From Gyrodactylus bullatarudis (Eukaryota > Platyhelminthes > Monogenea > Gyrodactylidea > Gyrodactylidae), in NCBI GenBank assembly GCA_012064415.1, contig SSNU01000232.1:1-22503 (forward strand): DNA of 22,503 nucleotides. Direction: 5' to 3'. Position numbers and translations under genes: made by a program. Below are positions 16,982-22,503 of the stretch, one piece after another. The notes under the pieces are model-generated. The model did not search any database, had not been told where the DNA came from, and saw nothing but the letters and a program-made list of their open reading frames with translations. The stretch's first letter is position 1. Every line of letters starts with the position of its first letter.

Positions 16982-17305
16982 CTAATGCTTAATTATAATC
17001 AGAATAAAAAATCGGTGTAGGATCAAGTCTGAAAAAATCCTAGAGATAAGATAATTAACAAATGATTCATAAAAGTGGAGGATTTTTTGGCAAACTCTCT
17101 TCTCATCTTTAATACATGAGGTATCATTTGGATTGACTCTTTCAGATACCTCGAGAAGGTAGGCCCTGTAGACTTCTCCATTTTTCATTAGGTAATTGTA
17201 CTCAAAATTAACAGCTTCATCCAAGTATAAGTTATCAACGCGATTAAAACTTTTGGAAAGGTCTTTTGACATATAAAATATCAACTTACTAGTAGAGTTT
17301 TCCAT
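16982..17305 (-). CDS. unassigned reading frame, possible first exon
   Basis: About 107 codons from ATG 17305 (MENSTSKLIFYMSKDLSKSF), with another ATG two codons earlier (17311), to TAA 16982. The first 80 residues look like a globular protein (LYLDEAVNFEYNYLMKNGEV, ERVNPNDTSCIKDEKR, CQKILHFYESFVNYL). The end (ILHRFFILIIIKH) looks like read-through into noncoding DNA, so a splice donor may end the exon earlier. I recognise no domain. It is on the same strand as the three-exon gene and upstream of it; whether they belong together is not visible. Confidence 0.3.
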   Translation of the reverse strand: MENSTSKLIFYMSKDLSKSFNRVDNLYLDEAVNFEYNYLMKNGEVYRAYLLEVSERVNPNDTSCIKDEKRVCQKILHFYESFVNYLISRIFSDLILHRFFILIIIKH

Positions 17306-17311
17306 TGACAT

Positions 17312-17849
17312 TGTTTACTATGTTATTTGACTAATGGGCCGAAATCTATATTGAAAAATCAAATAATTCATTTTCAATATAAGTTTGTTTTATTAAAAAT
17401 ACATTCAAATATTTTTCTTTGCTGCATATTTTTGTTGTTCGAGTCGTAAGGCTTTAATCGGCAATTCATAAGTTGATATTCAGAATATAAGTATAATTCA
17501 AGATAGGAAACACAATTACGCAAGAACTAAGAGTACGATTTCTGGAGTCGTACACCCTACCCTTCATATCTACCCCATTTTTTAAAAAAAAATTCTCGAC
17601 CTTACTTGAAAGTATGCTCATTAGTTTATTTCGACCCAAAATAAAAAATTTGTTGATTTTTAATCCATTGGAAAGATCTCGATTATTAGATCAAAACTAT
17701 ACCGATTTCTTACTAATTCTGAGTTCAAATAAGCCTATAATTGATAATTAAATTCATAGATTCATTTCAGGAATATTTCTCCCAAAACATTTTTTTCAAG
17801 ATGAAAAATTCACAAGGTGTGAAAAGGGCCTGTTCTGCCTCCAAAGCAA
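17312..17849. other. gene-free AT-rich stretch
   Basis: No coding frame or repeat recognised on either strand. Confidence 0.45.
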
Positions 17850-18146
17850 ACAAATGAATCATTCTTTATAGTTATATTCATAGTATTATGGTTAGGAATC
17901 TGATTTAGACTCCAAATTTTCGATGTTTTGAAACAATTTTTGATAACATTGCAATCAACCTCTTCAAATACTTTTTGAATCATTCGATATACATCAGCAA
18001 CATCAGGAGTGACATATCTTCTTTGCATTATTCTTCTAAAATTAGATTTATTCCTTGGTCTAGAGGTTGGCATACGGATGTTGAGTTGGGTGGCAAAAAT
18101 AACAGTTTAACATTTGGTGGGGTAGTGCACTGCTCTTCTCTTAATC
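17850..18146 (-). pseudogene. Tigger/pogo transposase, C-terminal fragment
   Basis: On the minus strand, NVKLLFLPPNSTSVCQPLDQ is the segment around the third catalytic Asp of Tigger enzymes (LPPN-T-S-x-x-Q-P-L-D-Q-G). A frameshift near 18055 moves to the frame with NFRRIMQRRYVTPDVADVYR and MIQKVFEEVDCNVIKNCFKT, matching the helical C-terminus (W-x-x-V-x-x-x-T-I-x-N-C-F). The first two catalytic residues and the DNA-binding domain are absent. The frame ends at 17810, after residues with no family match. It is not obviously the same subfamily as the gene at 11840-13223. Confidence 0.65.
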
Positions 18147-18371
18147 TAAGTTGTATTAGCGGATTAAATATCGAAAAATAAATATGAAAACGCTGTTAAA
18201 AGTTGTAGAAAGTCTATATTCTAGGAATCATGAAAAATCAATAAAATACTGCAACTTAAAATAGTGTAATAGTTTTGTTTTTTAAAACGGAAAATTTAAA
18301 TATAACCTGATATTCAATGGGTTTCACATCAGTTCCTGCTAAAACACTTGAGTATCGTACAGATGATATAG

Positions 18372-18506
18372 AAAGATCGTCTAAGATGCTCAGTCGACCT
18401 TCCATCGACTCTTAACTTAATTCGAGCTATCAAGTTCCATAAACAGTCTCAAAAAAAGCATGACTATCGTAAGAAGCTCGTTCTTGATTCAGCTATGGAT
18501 TTGTAA
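18372..18506 (+). pseudogene. possible Tigger C-terminal fragment, plus strand
   Basis: A plus-strand frame of 44 codons opens after an acceptor-like GATATAG and closes at TAA 18504, overlapping a donor-like GTAAGTG. It reads VDLPSTLNLIRAIKFHKQSQ then KKHDYRKKLVLDSAMD. The layout recalls the Tigger segment L-P-x-N-T-x-x-L-I-Q-x-x-D-Q...Y-R-K-K-L-V, with the Asp and Gln replaced. If right, it lies back to back with the minus-strand fragment at 17850-18146. The evidence is short. Confidence 0.3.
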
Positions 18507-20200
18507 GTGCAGAATAAATCTTAGCTCAAACAAATATGGTATATATGCAAAATTCGATAGCTATTATAAGGAATACGTTAAAGATAGCAAGCGTATTGGA
18601 CTAATGGATGTAAAGTTATTGTAATTCTTGTAATATGCATTCGTTATGTTGCGAAATGGGATCTGAAAAGATGATAAGCGAAGGAAAAATCGGTAAATAG
18701 AAAGAACGGGCTCATATCAAAAAGGATATTAAAAAACTTAAAGGTATCGTTTGTCTTATTTGTTGGAAGACAAAACTGGCAGCAGAAGATAAAGAATCCC
18801 GCTTCAAAGTCAGAATTTCTAACTCTTGCAACCAACGAAAATGAGTATGTAGGTACTCTAAAGACAAAACAGCAGAAACTGCCGCCACGGAGTATTACAA
18901 GAAAGAGAGTCGATTGATTCAATAATGGCAATGGGATGTGATGGGTGTCCAACCAATACTGGTGAGTAGAATAAAATATTTGATGATTTTTATTCAATAA
19001 AAATTTTAATTAATAAAAAATGACATGAAGGAATACTGTTTGGATTTTATAGTCATGGGGAAACTAAATTGATAAATTAAAAATTACATCAATTTTTACT
19101 TGAATAGACTAAGCTTTTTTTCAGTCAATTGAACGAGTCTCTAAGCATACACTGTGTGATTTACATGAATGATGAATAGCAAGTTGATGTGATTAAAAAT
19201 CATTTACATGATATTTTAATTAATGACTATCGTCTTCTCTACTTTGATTGGTTTAGACAGTCTTTATCTATATAATTAAAATCAAAGGCCCTATTTCGTG
19301 ATCCCATTTCCTCCTAAACTACAAGTACGCTTATCATAATTTTTCTGTATTCATTAGGCTATTCTATTTTTCTTTAAACCTCAAGATGTCTGAGTAAATT
19401 AGGATCAAACACGACCAATCAGATTGCTTATCTTACTCTATTCTGATTGGATGCTTCTTTCTATCCTCTTTTCTTTTCATGAGTACCTTAATGTGTGAAA
19501 CACATTGTGCATAATTGCTCCTATTCATCATTAAGATGAGTTTCTAGCACACTAAAATCAAAACCACGTGTAATACCATGGAATTTTAAATTATTCATTC
19601 TTATTGATTAAAATTTTTGTATTATTAATAAGCAATGTCCATCGGCTATTAATCATTCTTCATTTGAGTTCTCTTAAATCATCGTCATTAAAAATTCCAC
19701 CATATAACTATTTCTTAGCTCGCATAACCGAACAGCATTTCAAATTGTTCAATTAACTCGTATATCCTGTACATATTTCATTCAGAAAGTGAGTCAACTT
19801 TTTATTTCAATAATATTAGGTTGCGAGAAAAATATTGGGATTTTGACTTCAACTAAAATTTTCTCCCTCAAAACTGAACCAAAATCCGATTTGAACCTAA
19901 CCCATCTCAATCAGTAAAATCAATAAGCTGTGAAAAGATTCTAAATGGTTAGTGCTAAACTCTTTCAAATTATTCACCATTCCAATGTTCTAAATTATTA
20001 TAAAATACATCTCTGAGATCAACCCAAATGATCATTTCTCTTTCTCTTGATCACGGCTTCGGAGTGTAGATTCTACACTATAAAATTTAAAATTAAACTG
20101 TGAAGGTTAAGAATATTTGAAATGCTTATAGAATTCATTATTTAATCCTAAAATACTATTATTTTAATTTAGTCCTGTATAAATCATCAATACTGTAAAA
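18507..20200. other. long stretch without a supported gene
   Basis: AT-rich and mostly featureless. Between 18640 and 18960 the plus strand is Lys/Glu-rich in changing frames (for example NPASKSEFLTLATNENEYVG, then TLKTKQQKLPPRS). This could be a heavily decayed transposase, but no motif settles it; the long Phe-rich frame on the other strand is its shadow. A 9-bp perfect inverted repeat CCAATCAGA/TCTGATTGG lies at 19415-19450. Confidence 0.45.
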
Positions 20201-20220
20201 TACTGTAAACCTGTTCCCCG

Positions 20221-20529
20221 ATGCAATACTACTCATCAATGTTAATGACGAAACATAATCTACACAACTATCTTCTTGACTATCGTCATCTTTGCCTACA
20301 GTTTTTAGTTGATGCATATGCAAAAATTGAAACCCAACGTTTGACATATATCAAGATGAATCAAACAAAACTGCGATCTGAGCACTACATCCATGTAAGA
20401 GATGCAATCGTTAATGAAGAAAATCTTGAAAATGTTGGTCGCATCACAATTCTTCCATCTTCATACATTGGTAGTCCTAGAAATATGCACGAATATGCTC
20501 AAGATCCATTCTCATATGGGCTAAATTAG
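20221..20529 (+). pseudogene. Helitron Rep-domain (Helitron_like_N) fragment
   Basis: A plus-strand frame of 102 codons matches the N-terminal Helitron domain. HNYLLDYRHLCLQFLVDAYA corresponds to the usual ...YRQLFQQFLVDMYAKIE, followed by KIETQRLTYIKMNQTKLRSE, HYIHVRDAI, NVGRITILPSSYIGSPRNMH and EYAQDPFSYG. In intact Helitrons this region leads into the HUH nickase and then a helicase; rolling-circle transposition needs both. Here homology ends at the stop 20527-20529, right before the expected R-x-x-G-x-P-D-L-F segment. The HUH motif, the helicase and the CTRR hairpin end are not seen. The frame itself is clean, which suggests a truncated rather than ancient piece. Confidence 0.78.
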
Positions 20530-20668
20530 AGAACGTTTGCCCCCCTCATATTTTTATATGGGTAACCAAACGCAAAAGTTTTATTCAAATATTAATAAGT
20601 ATATCAAATACTATCTAAAAACCACCATTAGATGGCGATAACAACTATAAATTTTTTTCTTATTTTGC

Positions 20669-20728
20669 TCAAAAATCGTCTTCAAAATCAAATTTACACG
20701 AAAATGTATCAAATTTAAACTAAATTAT
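20669..20728 (+). repeat. left inverted repeat of Merlin copy 2
   Basis: 60 bp beginning TCAAAAATCGTCTTCAAAAT, identical to the reverse complement of 21807-21866. Confidence 0.92.
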
Positions 20729-20952
20729 AGATTAGGTATTGAGTTTTGTTTATTTCTTATTCACCGCATGCTATATGAAATTATTAAAAATCAAAACTAT
20801 GATCGACTATGTATAATGTTAATAACATCGTATCTTTCCAAATATGCTGATGGCTTAGTATTTTAATTATCAATATATAATATATATAGCATATATAAGT
20901 TTTCATAAGTTTTCAAATACTTAGTAAAGATAAAGTTAATTAATGTACAAAT

Positions 20953-21783
20953 TTATTCAAGAGGATATATCTCATTAATCGCTAAAATAGTAGCTGAAAT
21001 CAAGCTTGATCTGTATTTTCTCTTAACGAATTCATACTTGTGGCACACAGTATGATGCTGATAACCTTCGTTCTGTAAGGTTCTATAAGACATATGCTCA
21101 TCAGAAATTATGATAGAGCCAGGAAGGATTCGTTCTTTTATTATTGCCAGCAACGTAACTCGCTTCCGATCAGGGACTGTTTGCATGAAGGCTTCTCCTG
21201 TCTCATCAATACCTCCTAAGACCCAAACATCTTGATTACGAAGAATAGTACCACGATTATACTTTCTTTTAACAAAATGCGATACGTCAATTTGGACTTC
21301 AACTCCTTTACCTCCGATTTTGACATTATCCCTTAAAATTTTATCAGCGAAAACATCACGAACAAAGTTCCTCCAGTCTACAGCGGTTTTTTCTGTGATG
21401 TCAAGCTGCTGCATCATGTTCTTAGTATTGTCAGATTTCGTGTCGACCATTAAGATAATTTGAAGTATTTTCCAAATATCTAACTTGGAATATTCGAAGA
21501 TAGTGCCTAGAATAAATCAAATAAATAGAAAATTACCAATACGAACAGATTGATGGAACTTGCACTTAAGACATCTGAAAACTACTTTGTCTTTTGCTGC
21601 TTTGAGATTTTGTAGATTTTGGAATTTATCAATTCCCGAACAAGTGTGGGGAACTGAGGTAGCAATTAAATTGAGACGCTGACATAAAAGAACTATCTCC
21701 TTTGGCTCATTCATATAAACAGCTATAGCATAACAGCAAAGTTTATCAACATTATCCATAGTTATGTCTTTAATGTCGATCAT
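20953..21783 (-). pseudogene. Merlin transposase, copy 2, truncated at the C-terminus
   Basis: ATG at 21783 (MIDIKDITMDNVDKLCCYAI) opens the N-terminal domain, which ends FRCLKCKFHQSVRIG. A 30-nt GTAATT...TTCTAG segment (21507-21536) interrupts the frame. Splicing it out gives SVRIG-TIFEYSKLDIWK, matching KVSLFIGSIFYSQFD of copy 1. The catalytic part has VQIDVSHFVKRKYNRG (first Asp; the following residue is Val where Glu is usual) and IIISDEHMSYRTL (second Asp), then HHTVCHKYEFV. The next residues are KRKYRSSL instead of the expected D-P-x-T-G-x-H-T...E-R-x-W, so the third catalytic residue is lost, and the frame stops at 20953. Inactive. Confidence 0.82.
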
Positions 21784-21806
21784 AGTTTCTACTATTTTGA
21801 TTTTTA

Positions 21807-21866
21807 ATAATTTAGTTTAAATTTGATACATTTTCGTGTAAATTTGATTTTGAAGACGATTTTTGA
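21807..21866 (-). repeat. right inverted repeat of Merlin copy 2
   Basis: Reverse complement of 20669-20728, 60 of 60 bases. It ends CGATTTTTGA, directly against hAT-derived sequence. Confidence 0.92.
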
Positions 21867-21867
21867 T

Positions 21868-22503
21868 CCTTGTTTTCCAATGACTTTCCAGGCCATCCTC
21901 ATCAATTGCCTGTACTATTCGTTTTACTTCTTGGAGGTTCTTAGAATAGTATTCCGTCGCCTTGAGCCATGTTCCTCAACGAGTAACAACTGGCGCTGGA
22001 GGCTGGCCAATGTTGTCGAACAAAATTTGATGTGCTCTATTTTTCTTACAAAGAGCTTTCACCGAGGCGATCAACTCATTTACTGAGTTGTACCCAACTT
22101 TTAATCGAAATGTTGTGTAATAGATGGCACAACAGGTCATGTAGAATAGGTTTGGGTATGAGAGTTTCAAGGCTGATGTTGCAGCAGTATTATATCGTAC
22201 AGCGTCTGTTAGTAGGAGGTTGAACTTGGAACGGTAGACTTTGATTAAGATTAGAGCATCCTGTATAATTTGAACAAGAACGGCAGAACACACTGAACGA
22301 TCAAGTCTCATTTGGCCAAATATGAAACGCTGGGGTTACTTAGTATTCCTATCAGGCAATTAACATATTTGTTACCATATCCGCTTCATCGACAATTAAA
22401 AATACATTTTGGTTCTGGCAATATTGAATTAACTTCTGGAGTTTATTTTGATATTCTCCCTCAACCATTCTACGATAGCTTTCGTGGGACTTGAGAGTAA
22501 AGT
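21868..22503 (-). pseudogene. hAT transposase, copy 2, decayed and partial
   Basis: It is homologous to the hAT transposase at 5636-6986 and runs in from the window edge. In order: FTLKSHESYRRMVEGEYQNK (copy 1: NILSHESYRKYVSELYDQK), NVFLIVDEADM (copy 1: NVFIIADES), LLLTDAVRYNTAATSALKLS, a frame change giving CHLLHNISIK around 22100 (copy 1: CLAHLLHNLAMK), RAHQILFDNIGQPPAPVVTR, a TGA where copy 1 has Trp, then GTWLKATEYYSKNLQEVKRI. The sequence ends against the Merlin repeat at 21867; the C-terminal dimerisation region is absent. Several frameshifts and stops show it is older than copy 1, and it belongs to a related but distinct family. Confidence 0.85.

Larger units (their letters stand above)
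20669..21866 (-). mobile_element. Merlin element, copy 2 (1198 bp)
   Basis: Perfect 60-bp inverted repeats enclose one Merlin transposase gene on the minus strand. The outer flanks (TTATTTTGC on the left, TCCTTGTTT on the right) show no 8-9 bp target duplication. On the right it abuts hAT transposase sequence directly; on the left no hAT sequence resumes. This suggests that one flank was lost by rearrangement. The repeats differ from the arms of copy 1, so the two belong to different families. Confidence 0.78.

Noticed and set aside
18644..18997. 117-codon Phe-rich minus-strand frame
   Set aside because: Its composition is that of the complement of Lys/Glu-rich DNA; no domain, signal peptide or membrane topology makes sense of it.
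19415..19450. CCAATCAGA/TCTGATTGG inverted repeat as an element end
   Set aside because: Only 9 bp, with no flanking duplication; expected by chance in a window this long.
1..22503. CRISPR array, bacterial operon or terminator
   Set aside because: No regularly spaced repeats, no ribosome-binding-site pattern, and many spliceosomal introns.

Overview
The window looks like a piece of an AT-rich invertebrate genome, packed with transposons in several states of decay. The evidence is eukaryotic: short GT-AG introns of 47-62 nt interrupt coding segments, and all recognisable proteins belong to eukaryotic transposon superfamilies (hAT, piggyBac, Merlin, Tigger/pogo, Penelope-like, Helitron, and a KRBA2-type integrase element). 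The family mix and base composition would suit an arthropod such as a caligid copepod. That is inference; no host gene settles it.

Layout. 1-212 (-) may be a zinc-finger exon of a host gene. 735-1165 (+) is the tail of an old piggyBac copy, abutting a Tigger CENP-B-type DNA-binding remnant at 1174-1494 (-) and an unassigned broken reading frame at 1496-1951 (-). 2128-3950 is a Merlin (ISXO2/IS1016-like) transposase between 175-bp perfectly matching inverted arms. 4304-4745 holds two convergent Tigger fragments. 5486-7300 is a full-length hAT element with an 8-bp target duplication and a single frameshift in its transposase. 8151-9050 carries Penelope-like reverse transcriptase and a probable GIY-YIG linker piece. 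9155-11218 is a full-length piggyBac element in a TTAA site.

11840-13223 (-) is a Tigger-like transposase gene with four 47-55 nt introns. Next to it, 13423-15779 is a full-length integrase-coding DNA transposon with about 230-bp inverted repeats, a CATA 4-bp target duplication, one 50-nt intron and a cysteine-rich tail. It is best described as Ginger-like. Immediately beyond it, 15845-16464 (-) is a clean three-exon gene model of 167 residues that I cannot name; it is the best candidate for an intact gene here. 17850-18506 has two more Tigger fragments in opposite orientations. 18507-20200 is largely featureless. The right end has a Helitron Rep-domain fragment (20221-20529, +), a second Merlin element with 60-bp perfect inverted repeats (20669-21866), and a second, more decayed hAT transposase (21868 to the window end, -).

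The genes do not form a pathway. Each is the mobility gene of its own element, and nearly all carry stops or frameshifts. Element boundaries and target duplications let some of the order be reconstructed. piggyBac entered an AT-rich segment that itself interrupts the Penelope fragment. The integrase element entered between the 167-residue gene and the exon block beside the Tigger gene. I see no CRISPR array, rRNA or tRNA gene, and no prokaryotic operon.
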